Origin: Carallia brachiata
Taxonomy: Eukaryota > Streptophyta > Magnoliopsida > Malpighiales > Rhizophoraceae
Direction: 5' to 3'
Length of the DNA: 64,000 nucleotides
NCBI GenBank assembly: GCA_021464245.1
Contig: JADCRB010000025.1
Coordinates: forward strand, 3,909,903-3,973,902
Shown here: positions 36,523 through 48,510 of the stretch, one piece after another
How positions within the stretch are numbered: the first letter of the stretch is position 1
How the letters are laid out: the number at the start of each line of letters is the position of its first letter
Program-made: the position numbers and the translations under genes
The notes under the pieces: generated by a model
Told to the model about the DNA's origin: nothing
Seen by the model: only the letters and a program-made list of their open reading frames with translations
The model's database searches: none

Positions 36523-36987
36523 CTTGCATCTTGATTTTTCGAGATTTATTTTACAGAAAATATTTTATATAGGTAAAATTTGAAGAAAATTTTTAGATTT
36601 TTAGATAAAATAACTTTTTTTTTATAGAACTGAAGTTATTTTTAAAAAAAATACAAACTATACTATAAGTAAGTAATAAAGAAAAATCATTATTTTTACT
36701 GTAAATATTTTTTTTTATAAATATTGTACAAATATAAATTATTTTACAGTAAATAAACGGACTTTAAATTATCTTGTTGAGCGATTAAAGTTGTCTTATA
36801 CTTTGCTGTTGCCCGAAATTATATGACGTGGGAGAGATAGGCTTAAGCAGTGAAAAACTACAAGGTTTGAAGTTGTCTCATGATTCGTTATTATTAGTAA
36901 GATATTTACGGCTTCTACTTTTCAGATATTTCATTCTTTCTTTCCTTAAACTTTTTCTTTTTGATGAAGATTTATCACTATGTATGA

Positions 36988-37066
36988 AGTACACCACACC
37001 AATTTGTGTGGCTTTGAAAAATTCCGGAGTACACCACACCAATTTGTGTGGCTTTGAAAAATTTCA
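36988..37066 (+). repeat. 40-bp tandem duplication
   Basis: AGTACACCACACCAATTTGT with the following 20 bases occurs twice in a row, at 36988 and 37028, almost unchanged. The sequence CCACACCAATTTGTGTGG within it is itself an inverted repeat. Confidence 0.9.
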
Positions 37067-37544
37067 TCTCCTGTTTTCTCTATCCTTCAACCTTTTGATA
37101 AGTGGCAGTTGTGGATAAGCATAAATTGCATCTTTGGGAAACCGATTTTCTTGTGAAAATGAAACAACGGGAATCACCATGCACCCATGGATGGTGGCAT
37201 TTAGGCTGCCGCTAAGCAAGTGAAGGGAACTTGCTGATTATTCATAACAACTGGAATGAAATGTTCAATTTGGTCTTCCAGAATTTCAGTCCCATCAATC
37301 TATCATTTGCACTATTCATTATAGTATATAAACCATCTCCAATGCTTAAGACCAAAGTCGTTCCATTTGTTCTTGGCAGGACACAACTCGTTGTAGGTTG
37401 AAAACATAAGTCGTTCCATTTCTATTTCTTCTCGGTTTTTATTTCGATACAAATTTCCGCAAGAAGTGTGATAATGTTAACTCCGCGAGATTAAAAAATC
37501 CAGATGAGTAGCAGTTGTACTCAATTGGCAAAATATTACATGTT

Positions 37545-37965
37545 TGAATGCTTTTCTACTTGTGGAAATTATCGAGTAATTGGAGATAAAAAAGAAGACC
37601 CAAAATTTTGTGAACAATGCGGAGTCGAATTTATTGATTCTCGAATACGAAGATATCAAATGGGCTATATCAAATTGGCATGCCCAGTAACTCATGTGTG
37701 GTATTTGAAACGTCTTCCTAGTTATATCGCGAATCTTTTAGGTAAACCCCTTTAAGAATTAGAAGGCTTATTATACTGCAACCTGTGATTTGATCGAAAT
37801 TATGATTTTACAATTTTGGAATAATAAACTGTCATCCTATTTAAACAAATGGGGATGTTCTGAATCTGACATGTCTCTTAAGAGTAACATGAAGCTCAGA
37901 ATTATGGGTGTATTAAATATTCTCCAATAAAAGGGGAATTAGTCTATAGTTGATTCAATTCAATA
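37545..37965 (+). pseudogene. rpoC1: Plastid rpoC1 fragment in the nucleus (NUPT)
   Basis: The translation [20 protein letters not shown], then [20 protein letters not shown] and [16 protein letters not shown], is the N-terminal part of the chloroplast RNA polymerase beta' subunit, including its zinc-binding cysteines. The reading ends at a TAA just after GKPL. The DNA after about 37785 looks like the start of the rpoC1 group II intron, so the insert derives from plastid DNA, not a spliced transcript. It is not a functional gene here. Confidence 0.85.
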
Positions 37966-38616
37966 ACAAATAAATAAGAATTTCTAGTTGTATCTGCTGA
38001 AAACTAACTTCATTCTTTTGTGGAATAAATCATTTTCCTTCTTCTTTTGGTTTTTTTTTTTCAAAACAAAATTATGCCAAGTAAGCAAAAATGTCCCGTT
38101 ATTTATAAGCTTACATGCCTAGTTGTGAGAATCCAAAAGATCGAAAGTCATCCTCTGGACCTTCGGGCAGCATGATCAAATCTTGCTTATTTGGGAGTTA
38201 CATATATTACTATCATATGATACCACGGAATAATATAAAAAAATACAAAATAAAATTTCTCATGATTATAATGATAATTAGAATGGTATTTAATACTTAT
38301 AACCATAAATTTAATCAATGTAGAGTCAAAAACTTGGCTTAGAAACATACTATAATAACCAAAAATTGTTCTAGTAATTTAAATATTTATTAATTTATTA
38401 TGTAATTACTAATTGGACAAAAATATATGATAATAATCAAAACCTTTTATTGTAATTTAAATATATATTAAAAGCTTTTATAAAATATATCATTAACACT
38501 TTGCACCAACAATTTTTAGTAGTATGGCAATATGGCATTCATTCGATACACATCGTAGAACCATGGCACAAAATCAAATGGCCAAAACAGCTCAGTAGCT
38601 TTCGGCACCGCGGCAG

Positions 38617-38648
38617 CGCCCGCCCCGCCCCCCACGCCCCCCCCCCCC

Positions 38649-38682
<34 letters not shown>
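38617..38682. repeat. Poly-C tract
   Basis: About 65 bases, nearly all C on the plus strand, in AT-rich intergenic DNA. It could form a G-quadruplex on the other strand; its length in the assembly is unreliable. Confidence 0.85.
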
Positions 38683-38684
<2 letters not shown>

Positions 38685-38689
38685 AAACA

Positions 38690-39890
38690 AGCCACACAAC
38701 AACAATTTTTTCCACTTCGAATTTTTTCTTAAACTTCACCTGATTGGTGCGATAAGACCATTTTTTGTTCATGTCTTCGAAGAATTGATCCAATTCGAAA
38801 AAGGCAAACTAATTTGATTGGCACAAGCGTTGAACTGGCGTGCAAATATTTGAATTATCTTTTAAGGAAAAATTGAAATTATGATATAAATATTTTTGAA
38901 AATTTAACCTGTGATAGAAATATTATGCTACGAAATAATATTATTGATTAATATTGTTATCATGTAATAATAAAAAAATTAAGGTTAATGCTAATATTTC
39001 AAAAATCAAGATAATTAGATAAATTCAACTTTAAAGTATGTGGATAAACTAGTGTATATAAGATATCATGCGCAATTGAAAATAAAAATGAAACAGCCAA
39101 TTTAAGTGTGACAACTCTATGAGATTAAATCAAATCAACATTAAAAATAAAATTAAGTAGAACATATTTCCTCAAACTTCTCAATACAATATAGTGGTCA
39201 CAATGGAGAACCAAAAGAAAGAGAGATCCAAAAAAATAAGTATGGTAGCGGCAATGGATATTAGGTAGTTAGAAAATCTCTCATCTCTAGATTCGAGCTA
39301 TGCTAGCTTCATATTGTAAACATCCGAGTTTGAATTCCTACTACCATGAACGAGAAGCGAAGGAAGTGAGCATGCCACAACATTGATGAACAATGACTCA
39401 ACCGGGCTAATACAATTCAGGTCCTTTCATTTCCACAAAATCAGCCGGGCTTGCACGGGCTGACTGCAGAACAATCTCAATGTAACCAGGTCCGGTTAAG
39501 TGTCCGAGTCATACGGGTTTTAAATCAGACCACCTGGGCAAGACTGAATTTGATAATTCTGCGTAACAGCCCTATTCTGCATCTGAGCAAAAGATGAAAC
39601 TCACAAGGATGGCCCAAGGCAACCAAATGCGAAAAGAAATCCCTAAAATACAAGGGATCTACTTGAGGCCTTAACATGCAAGCATGTGACATAGATTAAC
39701 AAACAAAAAGGAAAAACAAAAGGGAGAGAAACCTTTACTATCAAAAAATCCATCCCAGCAGAGGGACCAACAAGAGAAAGGCGATGATATCAACATACCT
39801 AGCTAGTCTAGTCGCATATTCTGTACAATCCAACATCTGCTTGAGTTCTAAACATAAAAAGGGGATAAGCACATCTTTCTTGCAAACTGA
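38690..39890. other. Intergenic, no gene recognised
   Basis: AT-rich DNA followed by a more balanced stretch at 39200-39890 that is the downstream flank of the minus-strand PCMT fragment. No gene seen. Confidence 0.5.
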
Positions 39891-39898
39891 GACTATAA

Positions 39899-41282
39899 TC
39901 AACTGTCCTGTAATTGGGCTTCTCTACTTGTTAAAGGGTCATAATGAACACAGGAAGTTTCAGTCCGCATGGTAAGGGAGCCATCCTGTTTCTTGTCGAT
40001 AACTTTCAGCTCCTGTCTTACTTTACCAATTGGGATCACCATCCGGCCACCGGGTTTTAACTGTTCCATAAGTGCCTCAGGGATTGTTGGTGCTGCTGCC
40101 CCAACGTGTATGGCATCATATGGTCCCAACTCAGGCCAACCTTGTCTTCCATCTACAGGTATAAGCATAACAGAAAAAGAAGTTAAAATTTGATAATCTG
40201 CCATAAGAGCTCATCTTAGGGCACTTGAAAATCTTCAGCAAGCGAATTGATGGAATGAACAGCCAACTTACATATACTCGGAACAAAATTCTAAACTTCT
40301 TGTGCGTTCCAGATAGTATGTCCACAATTTTAACAATCTAGAGAAGAGCATTCATTGTCTCTTATAAAAGGAAGCAACTATTTGCAGGTTTCAAAACATA
40401 CCACCAACATGCACTGAAAGGGAACCTTGTTCCAATAATGGAGCTGCTGCACTTTTCTCAATGTTCTTGTTTGAAGATGTAACCAGCTCTGGAATATGTT
40501 CCACACCGACAGCACGACCATCGGATCCGACCATCACCGCGAAACAAGCACTTAAATACCCACTCCCTGTCAAGAAAAAGCAATCAAGAATGCTAAAAAA
40601 TAATTCCTCCGCATAAAGAGAATATCGTAACACAACACAAGTTAACTGATTAGTACCAAATTTTGAAAAGAGTTGTGAAGCTCCACATAAGGACTAAAAA
40701 GCTATAACATATCAAGCATTTTTCACACAGCCACCGCCTAAGGCCCTCCCCATGTTCTCATGCCCATCCCAAAGGTATAAATAAGAGTTTAGGCGATATC
40801 AATAGAAAGCTTGAGCAACAAACCACAAGTATCAAACCGATTTAACTTCCTACACCAGACAATCAACAGCCATCCAAGAGCTTAAAACCATGATGCTGCG
40901 TGCACATCGACGATTGAACTGCCACATGAAGAAACTGAATCTAACATCAATTACGTTATTTTCCAGCCAAACCAATCACTATCATTTGTTGGATTTTCCT
41001 TTACTCATTTTTAAGCACATCAACATTCAAAACAGTTAGGAAAAGCAATATAGCGAGGCGGACAACAAAAAGAGGAAGTACCTGAACCGACATCTAGTAC
41101 ATGCATGCCAGGCTTTAATTTCTCCTTCAAAAGCCAAACACGCGGTCCCTGCCTCAGAGGTGAAGAAGTAGTGGCATTGTAGCCTATGGAAATCGGGCTG
41201 TAAGTGCCAGCCGGGGTTCCATCCGGAACAAATAATGTCCAGTCAATCCTTTTCATCACTTCAGCCACCGGTTTGGCCGCAG
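39899..41282 (-). pseudogene. PCMT: Protein-L-isoaspartate O-methyltransferase, 5'-truncated and partly scrambled
   Basis: PCMT repairs isoaspartyl residues in aged proteins using S-adenosylmethionine. Exons in transcript order: 41282-41082, 40566-40402, 40152-39899, joining in frame. Conserved parts are EVMKRIDWTLFVPDGTPA, KLKPGMHVLDVGSG (SAM motif I, split by the first intron), GSGYLSACFAVMVG, GVEHIPELV, YDAIHVGAAAPTIPEALMEQ and PGGRMVIPIGK, ending EAQLQDS. Two defects: about 35-40 N-terminal residues are missing, with an in-frame stop just upstream and no ATG, and the substrate-binding block normally like SAPHMHATCLQLL reads SSPLRQGPRVWLL. Upstream DNA is a copy of the dispersed segment, not a first coding exon. 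I call it a probable pseudogene; a distant first exon is the alternative. Confidence 0.75.
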
Positions 41283-41394
41283 TTCGCCCGCTCAGGCTTA
41301 GGATTTACTGAGTACAATTAGTAAAGAAGCCATTAAACCCTTTAAAAAAGTGGTCAATAGATCAAAATATGTCAACCCAACTAGGCACAAATTT

Positions 41395-41830
41395 CCTTGA
41401 AAATGTACACATAAAAAACAACCCAAAAAGAAAAGGTATTCACAAGGAGCCGAAATTGATCAAAGCCAACAAATCGTACAAATGTTTTGATTACACAGAA
41501 TTTTATTTCTCGAAAATATAGGAGAAATCACCTAATAATCCAACACAAACCCTTTTTTAAAGTTAAAAAAAAAAAAAAAATCCAAGGCCTGACAATTTTA
41601 AACGTCAAACCATCGACAAAACCATCCAGCAATTTACGCAATTCGTTATTCCCCAAAAATGCCCAAAACAATTTCAGAAACTAAACCGGACAACCTCTAT
41701 AAAAATTACATTTGAAAACAAAAAAACAAAAACAAAAGAGACAGAAAGGCAGCCCCCCCGGCGCGTGGGGTTGGTTGGGGTGGGAGATACCTACAGGATC
41801 ACGAAGAAGACAGCCAAACTTACGCTAACA
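41395..41830 (-). repeat. Dispersed segment, copy upstream of the PCMT fragment
   Basis: On the minus strand it runs GTTAGCGTAAGTTTGGCTGT, CTTCTTCGTGAT, then the intron-like block ending GTGTACATTTTCAAGGAAAT. It matches 17990-18740, 19070-19970 and the copies in both DUF3615 arms. Its position suggests a leader exon and first intron. Confidence 0.7.
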
Positions 41831-42654
41831 GAACCGGAGATTTCTTTTGGTTTTTCCCTTTTTTTGGTTTTTTTCGCGGCGACAAATTTTTGCTCATCAA
41901 CAAAAGTTTGGACGTCACTAGGGGCCGTTTGTTAGAGAGCTTCTGAGAGGTTGTTAAGAGTTGGCAGCATGTGATTGGAAGAGCTTGTGACGGAGTTAGT
42001 CTGTAATTTCCTACTTCTGCAATGGACATTTGTGTAATTTACGTATGATAGTAAACACGGTAAATCATAAATAATTTAAGGTGCAAGGATGAATTTTATT
42101 CAAAACGTGTTTTGGATTTTCTATTTATTACCTGTAATCTCTGTATTTTTTTTTTTTAAATTATGTCCAACAAGTTATGTTTATTAATCTAATAATACCT
42201 ACTATTTATTTTTTTATTAAATATGTCTATGTGGTAAATATTAAACTGTCACGTAAAATAAAAATTGTCGCATCATTGTATTATGTTATCAATATATATT
42301 GATGTGACAGACCAATTAAATTTTTTTTAACAATTGTTTTATGATTTGTTTACTAATTAAAAAAATAAAAATAAAAAATATTCACATGCTAAAAAAAATT
42401 AATTTTTTAAAAATATTTTTATAATTTTTTAACGGTTAGTCAAAAAAAAAAAAAAAAGACAAAAATTTTCTCCCTCGCAGCTCCTCGCCTCTCTCTCCTC
42501 CCGCCTCTCTCCTCTCTCCTCCTTCCTCCACACTTCCAGGCTCCAGATTGTGAAAAAAAAAAAAAAAAAAAACTTCCTCAGGAAGAGAATTAGGAATTAA
42601 GATTAGTACTCATGTCGGTGCTACTAAAGAGGAAAAAAAAAAAGAGGAACCCAA

Positions 42655-43463
42655 GAAAAGACGGGGGATAAGTAATAAAAAAATCTTAAATTTTTTTAAA
42701 TTTTTTTTAATTAAATCTTATATCTTTTAAATATTTCAAATCAGTTTTATATCTTTTATTTTTATTTTAATTAAGTATTAATTTAAATAGAATTGTAGTC
42801 AACCCGTGAAGTAGTCTATTGATTAAGGAAAATATGGTTTGAATAAAACATAAACACCAAATACCTGTAAAAATATTTCCAAATACAGTCTTTACCATTA
42901 AAATTGACTCAGGGAATAAATTGAGGAAAATAAATACTCATAATGTCCAACAAAAAAAAAATCATCCCAATAGAGGGGAAAAATGGAAAAAAAAAGATCA
43001 GAGGCTTCTTAGAAGGTAGAAAATTATTTCTTGTGCCAATTTGAAGATAATGTATTTGGGATTTTTTTTTTTTTTGGTATTTGGTGTTTTTCTTTTCAAA
43101 ATATATTTTTGTTAGTCAGTATGCTGAGATAGAAGGGAAAAATGGAAAGTAGAGAGAGAGACTTTGACATCTTACCATTTTTTGTTTTGCCAAAGATCAG
43201 AAGCTTCTTAGAAGATGGGAAATTATTTCTTATACCAATTTGAAAATGTATTTGGGAAATTTTTTTTTGAGTATTTAGTATTTTCCTTTTCAAAATGTAT
43301 TTTCGTTAGTCAGTATGCTTGTTAACGTGTTAATTATAATTTTGTCTAAATTAATACTTAATTGAAATAAATTCAAAAAGTATAAGAGTGATTTAAAATA
43401 TTTAAAAAAATATAAAATTTAATTAAAAAAATTAGGAAAAGTTATTACTTATCCCGAAAAGAC
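42655..43463. mobile_element. Nested TIR element with 8-bp target duplication
   Basis: GAAAAGAC repeats at 42655-42662 and 43456-43463. The 793-bp insert starts GGGGGATAAGTAATAA and ends TTATTACTTATCCC, with inverted repeats of about 140 bp that include TTAAGTATTAATTTA. Inside are two diverged copies of an AGATCAGAGGCTTCTTAGAA-type block. No coding frame. Confidence 0.75.
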
Positions 43464-43514
43464 TGTCTGTATCAAATCGAGAGAGACAAAGAGAGAGTGA
43501 AGCAGAAAGAAACA

Positions 43515-43634
43515 TGAAGTACCAATCGTAGGAGTGAGGCCGTGGACAGGATTAGATATGAAATTCAAAAGAAAAATACTCATTCCAACACTAGAATCCC
43601 CAATCAGTAACATCTTGAATGAATAAACCAGCAA
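43515..43634 (-). pseudogene. Rab18/RABC-like GTPase first-exon fragment
   Basis: The translation FKMLLIGDSSVGMS followed by FLLNFIS and LTPTIG matches the N-terminus of plant RABC (Rab18) GTPases: beta-1, P-loop and switch I. The P-loop Lys that binds nucleotide is Met here (GMS for GKS), and nothing of the rest of the protein follows, so it is a dead fragment. It sits inside the long-TIR element, suggesting capture. Confidence 0.7.
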
Positions 43635-44195
43635 ATTAAAAGAAATTAACTAAAACTCTTTTACCACTAGGAAGCTACACGAAAGAGAGAGATGAATTTT
43701 CGATTGTCTAAACAAGAAACAAACAAACTAGAAACAGCAAAAAGGGTGAGGAGAGAGAAAGGGAGGAGGGAGAGGCGAGGAGAGAGAGAGAGAGAGGGAG
43801 GACGGCGGAGAGTTTTTTTTTGGTTTAATTGTTAAAAATTTAAAAATATTTAATTTTTTTATTTTCACCGTATTATTATATTGATAACGTAATATAACAA
43901 CGTGATAATTTTTATCTGATATAATAGTTTAATAAATATCAGGTAAATTAAATTTAATGAAAAAAATCTATAATAAATATTATTAGAGTAATAGACGTAA
44001 TATATTAGATATAATTTAATAAAAAAAATTATGAATAATAAATAAAAAAAATTAAAATTTTAAATAAAATTAATCATTGTGTCAATAATTTTATGAAAAG
44101 CTCGAGAATAAGCTGTTGAGCTTTTTAGGTATTTTTTTCAATGTTTTTGCACATTTTTATTTGTTGTCCTATAGCTTGAGGTACAGATATCTATT

Positions 44196-45060
44196 TCTGT
44201 CCTTTTCTTTTAAGAAAAGCCTCGTTGGAAGATCCTCGTGATTGGTGCTTCTCCTATCGGTTCACAATTTTCAATCCAACCCATCTCATCCACTTCTTGA
44301 GGCAGCGTCGCTGTAAGGTTTTAGTTATCGGTCTTTTTTTTGTTAATTTTTATTTTGTTTTTGTAAAGCCCTCTTCCCACGGTCTCATTGTTTGGACTAC
44401 GGGCGGAGGTATATAAAATGTTATGGAGGCAATTGTCCTACTAAAAAAAAAAAAAATACATGATAAAGTTTTGTTGTGTATTGTTGTTTCAACTAAATAA
44501 ATTATTTTTTCCCCCATTGAATTTTTTTTAGCGTCATAAGACCATATAATGACTTTTTTTATCTCTACAAGTTCATATAATGACTTTTTTTTTTTGCACT
44601 CATAAGCCCACATAATGACTGTTTTTTATGAGCTAAACAAAATTAATATATTTAATCAATAAACTAATTTATAATAGTCCAAATAAAACAAAATGCAAAT
44701 GATTTAAGCACAATTTAAACAAAAAATTGCTCTATTTAACAAGCCCAATTGAAACTCAGTATTTATTTGTCTTCTTAATTGTTTTTATATATGTAAATAA
44801 AAATTTTGCCCCCACTGGCAATTGTTTCTGCATCTGCCCATGGTTTTAATAGTGCTTCTACTCAGGCTTCGCAACTTTGGATCAAACCCATATCATCCCC
44901 TGCTTCAAATGGTCTCGCTCTAGGTTTGAAATTTTCTGTCAAATTTTTGTTTAAAAAGCCTAATGAGAAGCTCCTCATCAACAATGCTTCTCCCGTGGGT
45001 TCAGATGTCTTGATCCAAGCCTCCTATCCCCTTCTTCAGGTAGTCTCTTCTCCATTTATA
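44196..45060 (+). repeat. Two diverged direct repeats, origin unknown
   Basis: About 44205-44310 and 44950-45055 share a coding-like pattern with AAAAGCCT, TGCTTCTCC, GGTTCA, ATCCAA and CTTCTT.AGG in the same order. A frame covers 44806-45060 (ASAHGFNSASTQASQL) but I do not recognise it, and it runs into low-quality sequence. Confidence 0.35.
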
Positions 45061-45379
45061 AGGTTTGGTTCCTCTTTGTTTTTCATAACAAAAAAAAAAA
45101 AAATTACTTACTTGTGGATTCTGGTTAGCAGACGTTGTAACGTTGAGTATCCAATTTTAAGCTTCCCTTTTTTGAAGGGGAATTTAACGGACAATGTTGA
45201 ATTTGGGATCCTAAAGACAGAATTCAGTCTGTATTGCTTGATGAATTTGATGGATGCTTTGGGTTGTAATTTGAGGGTTATGCACTTCAATTACTTTGCT
45301 CAACGAATTTTTTTATTTTACCTTTTCAATAGTGAAGTCCTTTTTGTCTTTATATTATTGGTTGTCTTATGGTTCTAAG

Positions 45380-46107
45380 AGAACCAAAAAGAACATTTAT
45401 CAAAGAAAAAAGAGATTATTATAAGTATAGACAATTCTACATAGTCATTAATTGCATAGCGAGATTTTTGACAATAAAATTATAAACATAATTAAAATTT
45501 GACATTAAGTAACAGCTTAAAGAAAAGAATTACAAACAGTTAAACATACAACTATGTGAGGTTGATGCACTTAGTTCACCAACCATGCCATCAAATCAGT
45601 TCCTTACATTTATGTCATCAAGGAAGTAAGTTCTGTTCATATAATGGGAAAATAAAGTAACTGCATGCATGCACTAAAAAAAAGGCATACAAGCAGGAAA
45701 GATCCAACTGTTCAAATAACTATCTGAAGGGTCTCTTCCAGGCATTGCGCCACAAAAAGATTGAGATCACATATAATTTGCAAAAAGGTAAGCTTGCACC
45801 CATGCAGAACTGATTGGCATACCCCAGAAAATTTATCTAGGTACAACGAGACCTGCAATGGTAAATCATAAACATAAACACGGTAGCAATAACAAATAAA
45901 TGTTTTCAGGGCAAAAAAGGGGGCTGGACAATTAAGATGACTCTCCCTCTCTCTCTCTCTCTCTTTGGGGTGGGTGTTGGGGTTGTGTTATCGAAGCCAA
46001 AACGAGGTCGCATTATAATTGAACTGAGGGAAACGACGGTTTAGTTTGCTTTCTTTGTTTTGTTTTTGTGTTTTGTTTTGTTCTGGGGAACAAGGCCTTT
46101 CTTTCAG
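45380..46107. other. Intergenic, no gene recognised
   Basis: Contains a short (CT)n run at 45943-45965. Otherwise nothing supported. Confidence 0.5.
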
Positions 46108-46388
46108 TTTTATTTAGGGTTAATTTAAAAAAAAATCATCATTTTCTTTGTTTTTCAACAAATGTAATATAAATTTTAAAAAGTTAATAAATTTAATATA
46201 ATTTAATTATTTTTTAACAAATTTAATACGATTTTTAACAATTAATAAATCTAGCACAGTTTAATTATCTTTTAACAAATTTAGTATATTGTCAGTTAAA
46301 AATAACTAGTTAAAAATAATTGAATCCCTTAATATACAGATATAACACGTATATGTCTAAATCTAACACAATTTAAAATCTTCAAATG

Positions 46389-46428
<40 letters not shown>

Positions 46429-46636
46429 TGAGAGATTCAGTTATTTTTAATTGATAATGTGTTGCATTTGTTAGAAAATAATTAAATTAAATTATATTTA
46501 TTAATTTTTAAATATTGTGTTAAATTTATTAAAAAATAATTAAACTGTATTATATTTTTTAATTTTAAAAAATTATACTTAATTTGTTAAAAAACATAAA
46601 AATAATAATATTTTTTAAAATTAACCCTTTTATTTA
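46108..46636. mobile_element. Mutator-type MITE with 9-bp target duplication
   Basis: TTTTATTTA repeats at 46108-46116 and 46628-46636. The 511-bp element begins GGGTTAATTTAAAAAA and ends TTTTAAAATTAACCC; almost the entire element folds back on itself around a (TA)n run at 46391-46421. The 9-bp duplication points to the Mutator superfamily. Confidence 0.8.
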
Positions 46637-47252
46637 TGCGGAATTGGTAGAATTGTGGGATTTTCAATTTAGGAGCCTGGGCAGAAAAGCGTCGACAAGT
46701 ACAAAACGACGACATCGTGCCATAATGCCATCCCAATCTTCCATGTGATTTTACACAATGCACGTGTCTCGACGGCTGAAGCTAATTCTCTTGCTTTGCC
46801 TTTTTTATTTCTTTTTTTTTTTCGGTTCTTTTGTTAATGGGAAAGCTCCAAGACTAAACTTTTTTTTAATAAAAAAATATATAAACAACTGTAAAATTAG
46901 GAAATTTTTTCAAAATATGTCGATTACAATCATTGATGGGATGGGAATTTATTAAAGAATTTGTTGCACTAATAATTGTACAAGAGACTTTAGAAAAAGA
47001 GAGGGAGCCAAGTAAATCAAGAGTCCTTTAAAAAAAGGATAAAGAAAAAAAAGGTACAAATTTGGTGCAAATGAATTACGCATTTATTGTTATAAATTAC
47101 CCATTAAGTGCAATAAGTTAAAGTAATTCGCTGCGTGTCCGTCACGTGTTAGTATATTTGATGTATCTGATATGCACTACTTTTATTTTATGAAGTGTCC
47201 GCGTGTTTCGGTGAGCGGAGGAGAAAACTAGCCGAAATTGAGAGCTAACGAT

Positions 47253-47320
47253 ATTGGGCCATTGAGCCTCGGAGCCCATGTGGCCGAAAAGAGGCGCAGG
47301 GGATGATCTGTAGTGGGCCC
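47253..47320 (+). promoter_or_regulatory. Site II (TGGGCC) motifs in the DUF3615 copy B promoter
   Basis: TGGGCC occurs near 47256 and 47314, about 200-300 bp before a pyrimidine-rich leader. Such motifs are typical of plant housekeeping promoters. The left arm keeps GGGCCC near 29048 in the equivalent place. Confidence 0.4.
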
Positions 47321-48049
47321 CATAGCAGGGGGCGCAAACCAGCAAAGTTTTCCTACAAAAAAAAAAAAAAAGGAATGGTTTTTTCCGGGAAGGCTTAAAA
47401 TTGCCCGGCAAAGACTTCTTCCTATTTTCGCGCAAAACTTTGCTCGGTGTTGCTCTCTCCCTTCGACGGTATCGAGGCCGTAGCGGTAACTCCCGTTCTC
47501 CCTCCCTCAATAGCCCTAGCTGTAACTTCCCTTTTTAATTTAGGTTTTTATTTTTCTGTCTTTTGAGTTCTTTTCTGTTCTTAGTCCTTGCATGCTAGGG
47601 CTTTTTTTTTTTTTTTTTAATTTTTAGTTTACATGGTTTCCAAGGCTTCAGACGGAGGGAAGTTTTTCGGATTTCAAGCTTTTTTTGAAAGGTTTTCATG
47701 TTTTGGTTTCAATTCCCTCTTCGTTCCCTTGCTCTATGTTTTTTTTTTTGGGTCTTCAGGATTTGACAAATTTGCTTTTTGGGGATGGTCTAAGTTTCTG
47801 ACCCATTTTGTCGATATAGCAGTTTCCACTTTTGGGATTTCATCCGGTTTCTGGCTCTAAATACTGACTTCCTTGCGTTGGGATTGCTTTTTGCTGGACT
47901 TTTTGTTCGCACCGGCTTTCACTCTTTGGGAATCTGATCTTGTGTTTGACTTGGTTAACTGGCTGTTGGGATTGGGATTGTCTTCGTGATTCTGTGATTT
48001 CCGAAATTTCTGCCATGAAAAATTTTATGTCTGTGCCATAGAAAAGTCA

Positions 48050-48510
48050 GAACAAAGGCAGGAATGCCCTAATCAAATTGTTTTGGGCATAGGCGCGAAT
48101 TTTTTAAGGTACCATATTTGGTGAATAACGAAGAGCATAAATTGTTGGATGGTTTTCTCGATGCTTTAAGGTTATCAATCATCACGCATTAGAAAGTTTA
48201 AAATTCTGGTAGCATTTCTTTTTAAGAAAATGACAATTTAACTTTTAAAAATGGTTTGTGCTGTATTATTAGGTGATTTCTCCTATATTTTTGAGAAATA
48301 GAATTCTGGGTAATCAAATATATTGTACGATTTTTTGGCTTTAATCAATGGTACTACGTGAGGTGCTTTTGTCTTCTTGTGAAAGCCTTTTTTTTTTTTT
48401 GCGGTAATCGATATTAAGTTAGGCTGCCTTTTTACCGTAGTGTGGCACCATAATACTCTTAGTGGTCTTTGGGTTGTTTCATGTGTACATTTTCGAGGAA
48501 ATTTATGCTT
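48050..48510 (+). repeat. Dispersed segment, copy in right arm
   Basis: Matches 27850-28310 inverted, and 17990-18740 and 41395-41690 through the GTATTATTAGGTGATTTCTC block and the ATAACGAAGAGCATAAATTG block. Confidence 0.75.

Larger units (their letters stand above)
42085..44090. mobile_element. Long-TIR element (Mutator-like) carrying a Rab fragment
   Basis: The outer left part (42085-42540) and outer right part (43740-44090) are diverged inverted copies: TTATGTTATCAATATA at the left matches TATTACGTTATCAATATA of the inverted right, and both continue inward to CTCCTCGCCTCTC-type blocks. The arms are about 350-450 bp and the exact ends are uncertain. Between them are a Rab18-like fragment and a nested insert. 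Long TIRs plus a gene fragment resemble Pack-MULEs; a target duplication was not identified. Confidence 0.55.

Noticed and set aside
44806..45378. 190-residue frame after 44806
   Set aside because: It runs through a T-rich and A-run region into hydrophobic low-complexity text and resembles no family I know; part matches a diverged repeat at 44205-44310.
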